A model generated the notes under the pieces. That model was not told the origin of the DNA. It worked only from the letters and a program-made list of their open reading frames with translations, and made no database searches. Shown in pieces: positions 29,415 to 39,974 of a stretch of DNA of 64,000 nucleotides. The DNA comes from an uncultured Tolumonas sp. (GTDB lineage: Bacteria > Pseudomonadota > Gammaproteobacteria > Enterobacterales > Aeromonadaceae): contig NZ_OY781371.1 in assembly GCF_963676665.1 (NCBI RefSeq), forward strand, positions 186,001 through 250,000, written 5' to 3'. Every line of letters starts with the position of its first letter. The stretch's first letter is position 1. The position numbers and the translations under genes are program-made.

Positions 29415-30707
29415 ATGGTTTCAGTAGATCCGCAGGGCATGACTCAGGCCAGAGAAGCAATCAACCAAACTCTGGCATTGGTTCTGGCGGGAGGACGAGG
29501 CAGTCGGTTGAAGCAACTGACTGATAATAGAGCAAAACCAGCGGTACATTTCGGTGGTAAATTCCGAATTATTGATTTCGCACTCTCTAACTGTATTAAC
29601 TCAGGTATCACCCGCGTAGGCGTGGTTACACAATATAAATCCCACAGTCTTCTTCGTCATATTCAGGCTGGTTGGTCTTTCCTGCGTTATCAAATGAATG
29701 AATTTATCGATTTGCTTCCAGCACAACAGCGTTTGGATGAAGTGAATTGGTATCGTGGTACTGCTGATGCAGTCTATCAAAACGTGGATATTATCCGCGA
29801 TTACACTCCTAAGTATGTGTTAGTGCTTGCTGGCGACCATGTTTATAAAATGGATTACGCGAGCATGTTGCTGGATCACGTGCGATTGGGCGGTAAAGTG
29901 ACTGTGGCATGTATCGAAGTGCCTAAACACGAAGCTACTGCTTTTGGCGTCATGGATATTGACGAAAATCGTCAGATCACCGAGTTTGTTGAGAAACCAG
30001 CTAATCCGCCAACAATACCAGGTAATCCAGAAGTCTCTCTGGCGTCTATGGGCGTGTATGTCTTTGATGCCGACTACCTGTACCAATTATTGGAAGAAGA
30101 TCAGCAAGACGAAGGTTCTCGCCGTGACTTCGGTATGGATATTATTCCTAAAGTGGTTAAACAAGGCATCGCTTATGCCCATCCTTTCAGCATGTCTTGT
30201 GTTGGTTGCAAAGATCATGAAGATAAGGAAAGTCAGTGCTACTGGCGTGATGTTGGTACAGTAGATTCTTTCTGGGAAGCCAATATGGATCTGGCTTCTG
30301 TTGTACCAGAACTGGATTTGTATGATGAAAGTTGGCCGATTTGGACTAACCAACGTCAGCTACCGCCGGCAAAATTTGTGCAGGATTTTAATGGCCAATC
30401 AGGTAGTACTTTAAACTCCGTGCTTTCCGGTGGTTGTATTGTCAGCGGATCTATTATTCACAACTCAGTATTGTTCTCAGGTGTACGGGTGCACTCAGGT
30501 TGTACATTAGATGGTGCGGTCATATTCCCCGATGTGGTAATAGGCCGAGGCAGTCGTTTACGCAAAGTAATTATTGATAAACATTGCAATATTCCACCAG
30601 GAACTATTATTGGTGAAAACCCAGCGGAAGACGCAAGACGTTTCCACCGTAGTGAAAATGGCGTAGTGCTAGTAACGAGATCAATGTTCGATAAGTTAAA
30701 AGAGTAA
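29415..30707 (+). CDS. glgC: Glucose-1-phosphate adenylyltransferase
   Basis: GlgC makes ADP-glucose, the committed step of glycogen synthesis. The 430-residue protein has the nucleotide-binding motif [20 protein letters not shown] near residue 25, the FVEKP and YWRDVGT motifs, and a C-terminal left-handed beta-helix. The frame opens earlier, but the ATG at 29415 follows GGGAGG and matches the family start. That GGA-containing site could also bind CsrA, as in E. coli glgC; this is speculative. The other glycogen genes (glgB, glgX, glgA, glgP) are not adjacent. Confidence 0.96.
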   Translation: MVSVDPQGMTQAREAINQTLALVLAGGRGSRLKQLTDNRAKPAVHFGGKFRIIDFALSNCINSGITRVGVVTQYKSHSLLRHIQAGWSFLRYQMNEFIDLLPAQQRLDEVNWYRGTADAVYQNVDIIRDYTPKYVLVLAGDHVYKMDYASMLLDHVRLGGKVTVACIEVPKHEATAFGVMDIDENRQITEFVEKPANPPTIPGNPEVSLASMGVYVFDADYLYQLLEEDQQDEGSRRDFGMDIIPKVVKQGIAYAHPFSMSCVGCKDHEDKESQCYWRDVGTVDSFWEANMDLASVVPELDLYDESWPIWTNQRQLPPAKFVQDFNGQSGSTLNSVLSGGCIVSGSIIHNSVLFSGVRVHSGCTLDGAVIFPDVVIGRGSRLRKVIIDKHCNIPPGTIIGENPAEDARRFHRSENGVVLVTRSMFDKLKE

Positions 30708-30723
30708 TATTTTCTTAATGATT

Positions 30724-30749
30724 AAAAGGCTGCTTATGCAGCCTTTTTT
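30724..30749. terminator. Terminator between glgC and the DUF2057 gene
   Basis: A perfect 10-bp stem (AAAAGGCTGC / GCAGCCTTTT) with a 4-base loop and T runs on both strands lies between two convergent genes. Confidence 0.9.
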
Positions 30750-30765
30750 ATTAGGGGCAATTTAG

Positions 30766-31428
30766 TTATTGCTGGGTAATGATCCAATGTTGGAATGCTT
30801 TACGTGCCTGTGGATCAGCGCGGTTATACCAATATTTTAACATTTCAAGTGATTGAAGATTTTTATCCCCTGAAACAGCATCTTTTAAATTAACCGGCCC
30901 GCTTTTTCCATTAACGGAGACTGAACCATCATCATTGATTACGGGTTGCTGAAAAGCTTTACCTAAAGCCAGTAGCTCTTCCTGATAGTCCCGACCAATT
31001 TGCAAACCCTCTTTTTTAGGTAATTCAAAGATATCAGCCGTCTTAACCGCTTTACTATTGTGATCAATCAACTGCAATTTCTGTGTTTTAAGAAAAGCTC
31101 TCGCTTGCGGTGCATCTCTTAACAGTGGAAGGTCAAACGTGAGATGCTCCTGACCATCAGTCTTAAAGTTAATAACCAGCGGTTCCCCACTTACAAGTTC
31201 AATAGAACGGTGTGTGCTGTAATTTCCTTCAAAACAAATCACTAACTGATGTTCACCAGCTGACAGTTTAACGTCGACGTCATTGGCTTTGTAAGATTTA
31301 CCATCCACCAGATAAGTGGCGTAAGGGCGGGGTATAGTCACAGTTGTCTCGGCTAAAACGGACGTACAGATAAATAATGTCAGCACTCCGAAAACACGGG
31401 ACAACCCATTGCGGGACAACAGCGTCAT
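30766..31428 (-). CDS. DUF2057 (YccT-like) exported protein
   Basis: The 220-residue protein has a clear signal peptide (about 1-26, cleavage after SVLA) and the DUF2057/YccT layout: a short beta-rich N-terminal part with IPRPYATYLVDGKSYKAN and GEHQLVICFEGN, then a charged helical C terminus. Its function is unknown. The frame runs back to 31491, but the ATG at 31428 has AAGGA upstream and starts directly at the signal peptide. It is convergent with glgC and divergent from the porin gene. Confidence 0.8.
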   Translation of the reverse strand: MTLLSRNGLSRVFGVLTLFICTSVLAETTVTIPRPYATYLVDGKSYKANDVDVKLSAGEHQLVICFEGNYSTHRSIELVSGEPLVINFKTDGQEHLTFDLPLLRDAPQARAFLKTQKLQLIDHNSKAVKTADIFELPKKEGLQIGRDYQEELLALGKAFQQPVINDDGSVSVNGKSGPVNLKDAVSGDKNLQSLEMLKYWYNRADPQARKAFQHWIITQQ

Positions 31429-31809
31429 AACTAATCCTTGATAACGGTTATTTCTAGACAGACATTCTAATCTTCTGCGTGACCAGAGCAATAGCGGATG
31501 AAAATAAAAATCAACTCAATTGGGTCTTGTTTTGGTTATTTTAATGTGCGCAATATCACTTAAATTTAAGTTTTTATAATGTTAATTAATTTTATATATA
31601 TAGCTATTTTGTCGATTTACATTTTTTTGCACTAATTTGGTGGTCAAAAATAGACAATTGCACCACTTAATTGATGTTACTTAAGTTGATATACAAACTG
31701 TTGCTGTCGTCACATTTTCTTGTTAGATTCACATAGAGATAGCATTCATGTGCTATCGCACAGGGAAATAAAAATAAACTCAATGTTTAATTACAGTAGG
31801 CATTTAATT
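31429..31809. other. AT-rich regulatory region upstream of the porin
   Basis: About 380 very AT-rich bases hold the divergent promoters of the DUF2057 gene and the porin. Near the porin a hairpin (GATAGCA 31738-31744 / TGCTATC 31751-31757) would lie in the mRNA leader. An inverted GGTG / CACC pair flanks about 31640-31665. No coding region is seen. Confidence 0.6.
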
Positions 31810-32865
31810 ATGAAAAAGACTCTCCTGGCAGTAGTAACCTCCTCTCTGTTTGCTGCATCTGCTAACGCAGCTGTGGTATATGATAAAGATGGTCAGCAAT
31901 TAGAAGTAACTGGTCGCATTGAGTATGATGCTGGTCAGATGGGTTTTAAAGATAGCACTCCTACAGAGGTTAATAACTTCGGTGGTGACGGCTCTGCTCG
32001 TTTGGGTGTAAACGGTAAATGGGCTACCGGTTATAATGATGTTGCTCTGATCGGTAAAGCAGACTGGCAGTTGAACGCTGAACATGACTCAGCCTTCAGC
32101 TCAAGCGATGCAAATACAGACACTATCAACTCTCGTAACGTATATGCTGGTGCTGATTTTGGTAACGGTATTCAGGCTACCGTTGGTCAACAAGACAGCG
32201 CTTATATCGAATTAAAAGATGTAACCGATACTTTCAACTACTTTGATGGTATTAATGAAGACCAATTTAGTTCTTCTGGTCGTTGGGCTGATTCTTATAA
32301 AGTAACTTATGCTGCTGATGGTTGGGATCTGCGTACTAGCATTGGTTTCTCTGATGCAAACAAAGATCCTGATGCTACTGCTACTTATTACAAAAATGAG
32401 TACTCAGCAGCAGCTGGTTATACCTTCACAATTGATGACGTGCAGAGCCTGAAAGCGGTGTTGGCTTATCAAGCAGCGACTCAGCACACAGCAACTGATG
32501 ATAATTTAACCGATGCTCAGTATGCGCTAGGTCTAGGTTATACTTACGATGCATTCTACTTGGCTTCAACTTATGGTCAGCGTAAACATGATGCTGCTGA
32601 TTATAAAGATGACATCTGGACTGCCACTGCTTCTTATAAAGTTCTGCCTGAAGTTACTGTATATACTAACTACGAAATCGTTGACCCACACAATGCTGCG
32701 GGTAAAGTAGTTGAGACTTCAGCAAGCGGTGCTGATGGCGACTTCTATGTATTCGGTACTGAATACGCCTTCACTCCAAAAGCGAAAGCTTACGCAGAAT
32801 ATAAACTGAACCAAACAACTGGTTACGATGATCAATATGTTGTTGGTCTGCAATACAACTTCTAA
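31810..32865 (+). CDS. Gram-negative porin
   Basis: This outer-membrane trimeric porin should allow diffusion of small hydrophilic solutes. The 351-residue precursor has a signal peptide (MKKTLLAVVTSSLFAASANA), alternating beta strands throughout and the C-terminal phenylalanine (YVVGLQYNF) recognised by the Bam machinery. The frame extends upstream but the ATG at 31810 begins the signal peptide. Acidic residues are abundant, including in the loops. The specific porin type (OmpC- or OmpU-like) cannot be fixed. A strong terminator follows and a leader hairpin precedes it. Confidence 0.9.
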   Translation: MKKTLLAVVTSSLFAASANAAVVYDKDGQQLEVTGRIEYDAGQMGFKDSTPTEVNNFGGDGSARLGVNGKWATGYNDVALIGKADWQLNAEHDSAFSSSDANTDTINSRNVYAGADFGNGIQATVGQQDSAYIELKDVTDTFNYFDGINEDQFSSSGRWADSYKVTYAADGWDLRTSIGFSDANKDPDATATYYKNEYSAAAGYTFTIDDVQSLKAVLAYQAATQHTATDDNLTDAQYALGLGYTYDAFYLASTYGQRKHDAADYKDDIWTATASYKVLPEVTVYTNYEIVDPHNAAGKVVETSASGADGDFYVFGTEYAFTPKAKAYAEYKLNQTTGYDDQYVVGLQYNF

Positions 32866-32892
32866 TTTCGCCTGAAATTAGTTGGTTGTTGT

Positions 32893-32920
32893 AAAGCCGC
32901 CTTCGGGCGGCTTTATTTTT
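32893..32920 (+). terminator. Porin terminator
   Basis: A perfect 9-bp GC-rich stem (AAAGCCGCC / GGCGGCTTT) closed by a stable TTCG tetraloop is followed by a T run. Confidence 0.93.
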
Positions 32921-33016
32921 GTGCTCTTAAAATGACATATGATGCACAGACGTTGCATTCAGCCTACAGACTGATAACCTACACGTTTTGATTTTATCCT
33001 CAGAAACGCACATACC

Positions 33017-33562
33017 ATGAACCGTAACACGCTAGATTTCATTCAATCCTGTATTGCTACCATTCCTGATTATCCGAAGCCAGGGATCTTGTTCCGTGAT
33101 GTCACCAGTCTGGTCGAGCATCCTCAGGGATTTCATCAGACCATCGAACTACTGAAAGAACACTATCAAACCATGTCGTTTGATAAAGTAGTTGGCACTG
33201 AAGCCCGCGGTTTTATTTTTGGTGCGCCGTTAGCTTATGCGTTACAGCTAGGTTTTATTCCAGTGCGTAAGCCGGGCAAATTACCTCGTTCTGTGCTGGA
33301 GCAAAATTATCAGTTGGAATATGGTGAAGATTGTCTGCAGATGCACTGTGATGCAATCAAACCCGGCGAGAAAGTACTAGTCGTGGATGATTTGCTGGCA
33401 ACCGGTGGTACAGTTGAAGCAACCATCAAGATGATCCGTCAGGCGGGTGGTATTGTTGAACATGCAGCATTTGTTATTTCATTGCCAGATTTAGGTGGTG
33501 AGGAACGGTTAACTGCGATGGGTGTGAACGTTCTTAAATTGGTTGATTTTCCCGGACATTGA
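33017..33562 (+). CDS. apt: Adenine phosphoribosyltransferase
   Basis: Apt salvages adenine to AMP using PRPP. The 181-residue protein has the PRPP-binding motif [13 protein letters not shown] near 122-134 and the family start ([20 protein letters not shown]). The ribosome binding site is weak. dnaX begins 17 bases after its stop, as in many gammaproteobacteria, so the two are probably cotranscribed with ybaB and recR. Confidence 0.96.
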   Translation: MNRNTLDFIQSCIATIPDYPKPGILFRDVTSLVEHPQGFHQTIELLKEHYQTMSFDKVVGTEARGFIFGAPLAYALQLGFIPVRKPGKLPRSVLEQNYQLEYGEDCLQMHCDAIKPGEKVLVVDDLLATGGTVEATIKMIRQAGGIVEHAAFVISLPDLGGEERLTAMGVNVLKLVDFPGH

Positions 33563-33579
33563 TCCGTTAACAGGCAGAT

Positions 33580-35913
33580 ATGGCATATCAGGTTCTTGCT
33601 CGTAAATGGCGCCCGCGTAATTTTCATGAAGTTATGGGGCAGCAGCATGTATTACAGGCGTTAGCCAATGCCTTGGATCAAGGTCGTTTGCATCATGCTT
33701 ATCTGTTCAGTGGTACGCGCGGAGTGGGGAAAACCACGATCGCGCGGATTTTGGCGAAATGTCTGAATTGTGAAACCGGGATCACCTCGCGACCTTGTGG
33801 GCAATGCAGTGCTTGTCGTGAGATTGATCAGGGTAATTTTGTCGATCTGTTAGAGATCGATGCAGCTTCCCGCACTAAAGTCGAAGATACCCGCGAATTG
33901 CTGGATAACGTGCAATATCGCCCAGCACGTGGGCGCTTTAAGATCTATTTGATTGACGAAGTGCACATGCTGTCGCGGCATAGTTTTAATGCGTTATTGA
34001 AAACACTGGAAGAGCCGCCAGAACATGTGAAGTTTCTGCTGGCGACCACTGATCCGCAAAAACTACCGGTGACTATTCTGTCTCGTTGTCTGCAATTTCA
34101 TCTGAAAGCACTGACACGAGAACAGATCGTTGAGCAATTACAACGTGTGTTGCAAGCGGAAGAATTACCTTATGCACCTGCTGCGCTGAGTTTATTGGCA
34201 AAAGCAGCACAAGGCAGTATGCGTGACGCGTTAAGCTTGAGTGATCAAGCGATTGCCTACGGTAATGGTCAGTTGCAAGCCGAGACAGTGCAGCAAATGC
34301 TGGGCACGTTGGATCACCGCCAGCTCTACAGTCTGTTGTCGTTACTGGCAACACGAAATGGCGCGTTGCTAATGCAACAAGTCGGTGCGCTAGCTGAATT
34401 GGCGCCCGATTATGACCAATTGCATGCTGAGTTAGCGAGTCTGTTACATCGTACTGCGATGTGGCAATTGCTGGGACAACAAACTGACCCGACAGCCGAT
34501 GATGCTGAAGAGTTGCAGCAACTGGCTGAACAAATTCCGCCAGAAGAGCTTCAGCTTTATTACCAAATTGCCTTAAATGGCCGTAAAGAGCTGCCTCTGG
34601 CTCCGGATGGTCGCAGCGCGTTGGAAATGACGTTACTGCGTATGCTGGCGTTTGCGCCTCGTGCAAGAGAACAAGCAGCAGTAGATGGTCAGCAAAAGGC
34701 AGTTTCTGCGAATCTCGCACCGTCGTGGACTGCACCCGTCTTATCTAAACCGGTGGTGATTGCACCTCCTGCAGCGGCCCCGATAGCAAAAGAGAGTGTG
34801 ACGGAAGATTTGGCGATGCATGCCAAGTTGCTGCAAGAGCAAGCAGAGATCATGGCGCAAGCTGCAAATCAAATGCAGCCAGCCGCAGAGATTGCTCAAT
34901 CAGTCCATACACCTCAGCAAGTTCAGGCGCGACCAGTCGTATCAGTAGATCCCGTTGCTATACCACCAACTTCAGCTACAGAAACACAAAATACCGGTGT
35001 GCAGGATGTTTTGCGACTACGAAATCAACTGCGTAGTCGGCGTCAACAAGCCGAAAGTCAGCCGGATAGCTATTCGTCAACGACGGTGTCATCAAATGCG
35101 GCTTCTGCCCCCGTTTATGCTCCAAAACCACGCGTTGAAGCTGCACCGTTATCTGTGCCTGCTGCAGTTGTGTCACCTCAGCCTGTTGTACGAGCAGTTA
35201 CGCCGTCAAATAATCTGAGCGATGATTTACCACCGTGGGAGTTACCACCGCTGGATGCGTATCAGGATGCGTTTATCGCAACTGATAGTGTCTCGGATCC
35301 GCCGATGCCGACGACATCATCACCAGCCAGAATCCGGAAAATTGATTCGGTCCAGCCGGTAGCGCCGGTTGTGCCATCTAACCATATAACGACCAGTTCT
35401 CAGCCAGTCATTGATGAAGATGATGAAGCGATATGGCACAGTAATGAATTACTGGCCCGTAGTGCTGACTCGTGGGCGCAAACTGTCGCTAAACTGCCAG
35501 TGGGTGGGCGTGTGCGTCAGTTGGCGATGCAGGCGGTTATAACCAATCAGCAGCCGGATAACTGGCATTTGCAGATCCGCAATGAAGCTCGCCATCTGGC
35601 ACAACCCCGGATGATCCAAGAGTTAGCGGAAGCGATATCTGCAAGCTTGCCACAACCTGTTACTCTACAGGTCGAGTCGGTTATGCAATTGGCGCAGGCT
35701 TGTCCGGCAGAAATTGAACAGCAGGAACGGGTTCGCTTACAGCAAGATGCTGAGGCATTATTACTGGCTGATCCGAATGTACAGTTTTTACAGCAGCGGT
35801 TTGGTGCCACACTGGATGATGGTACTATTCAACCACTGAAAACAGATATTACCGTTTCTATACCCAAAGAAATTGAAGTGGCAGCAAGGCGACAAGAGAG
35901 CGAATCCCCATGA
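33580..35913 (+). CDS. dnaX: DNA polymerase III subunit tau
   Basis: DnaX is the clamp-loader ATPase that joins the polymerase cores and the helicase. The 777-residue protein has Walker A at 45-52 (GTRGVGKT), a zinc-binding module (Cys64, 73, 76, 79), DEVHMLSRHSFNALLK and sensor 1 near LATTDPQKLP. A long Pro/Gln/Ala-rich linker (about 370-620) makes it longer than the 643 residues of E. coli; the C-terminal domain for the alpha subunit follows. No AAAAAAG heptamer occurs, so the E. coli-type frameshift to gamma is not supported. Confidence 0.95.
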   Translation: MAYQVLARKWRPRNFHEVMGQQHVLQALANALDQGRLHHAYLFSGTRGVGKTTIARILAKCLNCETGITSRPCGQCSACREIDQGNFVDLLEIDAASRTKVEDTRELLDNVQYRPARGRFKIYLIDEVHMLSRHSFNALLKTLEEPPEHVKFLLATTDPQKLPVTILSRCLQFHLKALTREQIVEQLQRVLQAEELPYAPAALSLLAKAAQGSMRDALSLSDQAIAYGNGQLQAETVQQMLGTLDHRQLYSLLSLLATRNGALLMQQVGALAELAPDYDQLHAELASLLHRTAMWQLLGQQTDPTADDAEELQQLAEQIPPEELQLYYQIALNGRKELPLAPDGRSALEMTLLRMLAFAPRAREQAAVDGQQKAVSANLAPSWTAPVLSKPVVIAPPAAAPIAKESVTEDLAMHAKLLQEQAEIMAQAANQMQPAAEIAQSVHTPQQVQARPVVSVDPVAIPPTSATETQNTGVQDVLRLRNQLRSRRQQAESQPDSYSSTTVSSNAASAPVYAPKPRVEAAPLSVPAAVVSPQPVVRAVTPSNNLSDDLPPWELPPLDAYQDAFIATDSVSDPPMPTTSSPARIRKIDSVQPVAPVVPSNHITTSSQPVIDEDDEAIWHSNELLARSADSWAQTVAKLPVGGRVRQLAMQAVITNQQPDNWHLQIRNEARHLAQPRMIQELAEAISASLPQPVTLQVESVMQLAQACPAEIEQQERVRLQQDAEALLLADPNVQFLQQRFGATLDDGTIQPLKTDITVSIPKEIEVAARRQESESP

Positions 35914-36032
35914 GCATAGATATGCTATGTGATTGGGGTGAGAGAACGCCGTCAACGATGCTGCCACTTTAAGTACGAAGGGTATAATGAATGAAGCGGG
36001 CACAACCACAACCAAATAGAGAGTGAGGAAAC

Positions 36033-36362
36033 ATGTTCGGTAAAGGTGGAATGGGCAATTTGATGAAGCAGGCGCAAATGATGCAAGAGCGCATGCAGAA
36101 AATGCAGGAAGAAGTGGCAAAGATGGAAGTCACTGGTGAGTCAGGCGCTGGCATGGTTAAGATCACCATCACCGGTAGCCACAATGTACGCCGTGTTTCA
36201 ATTGATCCTAGCCTGATGGAAGATGATCAGGAAATGCTGGAAGACCTGATTGCAGCTGCTTTCAACGATGCAGTTCGTCGTGCAGAAGAACAGAATAAAG
36301 CCAAGATGGCCGATATCACTGGTGGTATGCAGTTGCCACCTGGCTTCAAAATGCCATTTTGA
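36033..36362 (+). CDS. ybaB: YbaB/EbfC nucleoid-associated protein
   Basis: YbaB forms dimers that bind DNA and lies between dnaX and recR in most bacteria. The 109-residue protein starts [20 protein letters not shown], is helical and charged at the N terminus, and carries the conserved [26 protein letters not shown] segment split around residues 55-80. GAGGAA precedes the ATG. A TATAAT at 35983-35988 could give it its own promoter in the 119-base gap after dnaX. Confidence 0.93.
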   Translation: MFGKGGMGNLMKQAQMMQERMQKMQEEVAKMEVTGESGAGMVKITITGSHNVRRVSIDPSLMEDDQEMLEDLIAAAFNDAVRRAEEQNKAKMADITGGMQLPPGFKMPF

Positions 36363-36458
36363 TCTGATACAAGCCTTTGTTCGTATTTGACAGGTCGTAG
36401 TTATTTGTGCTACGGCCTGTTTTCGTTTCTTAGTTGTTTTTATGTGGATGTGTCACGC

Positions 36459-37061
36459 ATGAAGTTCAGCCCGTTACTTGATTCCTTGATCCTCGAATTA
36501 CAGATATTGCCTGGTGTTGGGCCAAAATCAGCCCAGCGTATGGCATTTCAATTGCTGGAGCGGGAACGTAAACGAGGTCTGCAATTAGGGCAAACGTTGC
36601 AACGTGCGTTGACCGAAATAGGGCACTGCCAGCATTGCCGTACGTTCACAGAAAACACGTTGTGTGACATCTGTGCCAATCAAAAACGCGCTGAAAATGG
36701 TCAGTTGTGTATCGTGGAAACACCGGCGGATGTCGCCGCCATTGAGCAGACCCATCACTATTCCGGACGTTATTTTGTGCTGATGGGGCACTTGTCACCC
36801 TTAGATGGTATCGGCCCGAAAGAGTTAGGGCTTGATAAACTGGATGAGCTGCTACAAAGCGGGCAGTGGCAGGAAATTATTCTGGCAACGAACCCGACTA
36901 TCGAAGGTGATGCCACCGCATTTTATATTGCCAGCATGGCCAAACAATATCAGATCAGTGTCACCCGTATCGCGCATGGTGTGCCGGTTGGTGGTGAGTT
37001 AGAGCTGGTGGATGGCATGACCTTATCGCATTCATTGAGTGGCCGCCGTCCGTTGGAATAA
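36459..37061 (+). CDS. recR: Recombination mediator RecR
   Basis: RecR acts with RecF and RecO to load RecA on gapped DNA. The 200-residue protein has a helix-hairpin-helix ([14 protein letters not shown]), a C4 zinc finger ([16 protein letters not shown] near 57-72) and a Toprim domain with [12 protein letters not shown] and [12 protein letters not shown]. The frame is open upstream to 36387, but the ATG at 36459 gives the family N terminus. It is the last gene of the dnaX-ybaB-recR group. Confidence 0.95.
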   Translation: MKFSPLLDSLILELQILPGVGPKSAQRMAFQLLERERKRGLQLGQTLQRALTEIGHCQHCRTFTENTLCDICANQKRAENGQLCIVETPADVAAIEQTHHYSGRYFVLMGHLSPLDGIGPKELGLDKLDELLQSGQWQEIILATNPTIEGDATAFYIASMAKQYQISVTRIAHGVPVGGELELVDGMTLSHSLSGRRPLE

Positions 37062-37076
37062 TCTTTTATTTCATAG

Positions 37077-37107
37077 TGGCAAATTTTCCTGACTTGAAAA
37101 TTTGCCA
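37077..37107. repeat. Inverted repeat between recR and htpG
   Basis: TGGCAAATTTTC (37077-37088) and GAAAATTTGCCA (37096-37107) form a perfect 12-bp stem with a 7-base loop. It lies just after recR and overlaps the -35 element of the htpG heat-shock promoter. It may end recR transcription, although no T run follows, or be a protein-binding site. Confidence 0.6.
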
Positions 37108-37120
37108 TTCATCCCCATCT
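37093..37120 (+). promoter_or_regulatory. Sigma-32 heat-shock promoter of htpG
   Basis: CTTGAAA (37093-37099) and CCCCATCT (37113-37120) with a 13-base spacer match the known RpoH consensus (CTTGAAA, 11-16 bases, CCCCATnT) almost perfectly. The predicted start is about 37 bases before the htpG ATG. Confidence 0.88.
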
Positions 37121-37163
37121 TGTTTCCTGTACTAGAACTTCCCCGTAAATCAAGGAAAGCAAG

Positions 37164-39065
37164 ATGACAGAAACTGTTCATATGGAAACCCATGGGTTTC
37201 AGACTGAAGTTAAACAACTGTTGAACCTGATGGCGCACAGCCTCTATTCCAACAAAGAGGTTTTCCTGCGTGAACTGATCTCTAACGCGGCAGATGCGGC
37301 TGATAAGTTGCGTTTCAAAGCGTTGTCCGATGCTGATTTATATGAAAATGATGGCCAGCTGCATGTACGTCTGTTGATCGATAAAGAACAACGCACGCTG
37401 ACTATTTCTGATAACGGCATCGGTATGAGCCGTGAAGATGCGATTCAGCATCTGGGCACCATCGCCCGTTCCGGCACCAAAGATTTCTTCCAAAACCTGA
37501 GCGGTGATCAGAGTAAAGACTCCCAGCTGATTGGTCAGTTTGGTGTGGGTTTCTACTCTGCGTTTATCGTGGCAGATAAAGTCACCGTGATCAGCCGTAT
37601 TGCTGGTCAGACACATGATAAAGCGGTTCGTTGGGAATCGGTTGGTGACGGTAGCTTTACCGTGGCAGAGGTGACTAAAGACAGCCGTGGCACCGATGTG
37701 ATCCTGCATCTGAAAGAAGATGAAACCGAGTTCCTTGAAGATTACCGTCTGCGCTCCGTGATTGGTAAGTATTCTGATCACATCAGCATTCCGGTCGAAC
37801 TGTGGAAAGCACCAGAAGCTGCCGAAGGTGAAGAAAAGCCAGCAACGGAAGGCTCTTGGGAACAAGTTAACCGTGCGACTGCACTGTGGACGCGTTCTGC
37901 CAAAGAGATCAAAGACGAAGAGTATAAAGAGTTCTACAAACACGTATCACACGATTACGAAGACCCACTGACCTGGTCACACAACCGTGTTGAAGGCAAC
38001 ATGGAATACACCAGTTTGCTGTATATTCCAGCTCGTGCGCCATTTGATATGTGGAATCGTGAACAGAAACATGGCCTGAAACTGTACGTACAGCGTGTAT
38101 TCATCATGGACGACGCTGAACAGTTCATGCCAACTTACCTGCGTTTTGTAAAAGGTGTGCTTGATTCCAACGATCTGCCGCTGAACGTATCGCGTGAAAT
38201 TCTGCAAGACAACAAAATCACCGCGCAACTGCGTAAAGCGTGCACCAAGCGTGTATTGAGCATGCTGGACAAAATGTCGAAAGATGATGCAGAGCAATAC
38301 CAGAAATTCTGGGGTGAGTTCGGTAATGTGCTGAAAGAAGGCCCGGCGGAAGATTGGGGTAATCGTGAAGAGATCGCGAAATTGCTGCGGTTTGCATCAA
38401 CACTCAGCGACAGCAATGCGCAGACCGTTAACCTGACTGATTATGTTTCCCGCATGAAAGAAGGTCAGAACAAGATCTATTTCATCATCGCTGACAGCTA
38501 TACCGCCGTGAAAAACAGCCCGCACCTCGAAATTCTGCGTAAGAAAGGCATCGAAGTGCTGTTGATGTGGGAACGTATTGATGAATGGCTGATGAACCAT
38601 CTGTCTGAGTTCGACGGCAAAAAATTGGTTTCTGTTACCAGCGGTGATCTGGAGCTGGGCGATCTGGAAGATGAAGAAAGCCGTAAGCAGCAGGAAGAAG
38701 CGACTAAAGCCAATGCCGGTCTGATTGAGCGCCTGAAAACTGCACTGGGCAGCGAAGTGGCTGATGTGCGTGTATCTCATCGTCTGACGGAAACGCCAGT
38801 TTGTGCGGTGACTGATGCACACGGCATGAGCAGCCAGATGATGAAACTGATGAAGGCGGCGGGTCAGCCAGTGCCGGAGCAGAAATACATTCTGGAAGTG
38901 AACCCTGAACATGCGTTGATCCAGCATATTGCTGATCTGCAAGATGAAGAACGTTTCAAAGAGTGGGCTATGTTGTTGCAGGAACAGGCACAACTGACCG
39001 AACAAGGCGGATTGCAGGATCCAGCCAGTTTCGTGGCACGCATGAACCGTTTGCTGCTGGGGTAA
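37164..39065 (+). CDS. htpG: Chaperone HtpG (Hsp90)
   Basis: HtpG is the cytoplasmic bacterial Hsp90, an ATP-driven dimeric chaperone. The 633-residue protein has the GHKL ATPase domain with [14 protein letters not shown] near 30-45, [19 protein letters not shown] and [13 protein letters not shown], then the middle and dimerisation domains; it lacks the C-terminal MEEVD of eukaryotic Hsp90, as expected. The ATG follows CAAGGAAAG. A near-consensus sigma-32 promoter lies upstream. Confidence 0.97.
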   Translation: MTETVHMETHGFQTEVKQLLNLMAHSLYSNKEVFLRELISNAADAADKLRFKALSDADLYENDGQLHVRLLIDKEQRTLTISDNGIGMSREDAIQHLGTIARSGTKDFFQNLSGDQSKDSQLIGQFGVGFYSAFIVADKVTVISRIAGQTHDKAVRWESVGDGSFTVAEVTKDSRGTDVILHLKEDETEFLEDYRLRSVIGKYSDHISIPVELWKAPEAAEGEEKPATEGSWEQVNRATALWTRSAKEIKDEEYKEFYKHVSHDYEDPLTWSHNRVEGNMEYTSLLYIPARAPFDMWNREQKHGLKLYVQRVFIMDDAEQFMPTYLRFVKGVLDSNDLPLNVSREILQDNKITAQLRKACTKRVLSMLDKMSKDDAEQYQKFWGEFGNVLKEGPAEDWGNREEIAKLLRFASTLSDSNAQTVNLTDYVSRMKEGQNKIYFIIADSYTAVKNSPHLEILRKKGIEVLLMWERIDEWLMNHLSEFDGKKLVSVTSGDLELGDLEDEESRKQQEEATKANAGLIERLKTALGSEVADVRVSHRLTETPVCAVTDAHGMSSQMMKLMKAAGQPVPEQKYILEVNPEHALIQHIADLQDEERFKEWAMLLQEQAQLTEQGGLQDPASFVARMNRLLLG

Positions 39066-39085
39066 TTTAATTACTTCCAATATCC

Positions 39086-39111
39086 AAAAGCCGTGCTCGT
39101 CACGGCTTTTG
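39086..39111 (+). terminator. htpG terminator
   Basis: A perfect 10-bp stem (AAAAGCCGTG / CACGGCTTTT) with a 5-base loop lies 20 bases past the htpG stop. Confidence 0.88.
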
Positions 39112-39165
39112 TTTGGGTGAAAAGGTTGAGGAATGGCGCAAAAACGTGTACTTTTTGCGCCCTAA

Positions 39166-39843
<678 letters not shown>

Positions 39844-39905
39844 TAGCTTTAGGCTAACTGTTTGTTTTAACGGTTTGTTTATATCAAAAACTGATCGATT
39901 TAATG

Positions 39906-39939
39906 ATAACGCCCGTACCAGAAATGGTTCGGGCGTTAT
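39906..39939 (+). terminator. Long hairpin between adk and hemH
   Basis: ATAACGCCCG (39906-39915) pairs with CGGGCGTTAT (39930-39939); inside, ACCA and TGGT pair around a GAAA tetraloop, with one T-T mismatch between the two helices. The T tract behind it is short, so it is either an inefficient adk terminator or a structured hemH leader. Confidence 0.55.
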
Positions 39940-39974
39940 ACTTTATGGCAGACAGCAAAATAGGATGGCACTAC

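Noticed and set aside
37338..37943. 201-codon minus-strand frame within htpG
   Set aside because: It is the complementary shadow of a highly conserved gene, with odd composition and no matching family.
39903..39974. N-terminal extension of hemH from 39903
   Set aside because: The extra codons coincide with a long inverted repeat and do not resemble ferrochelatase.
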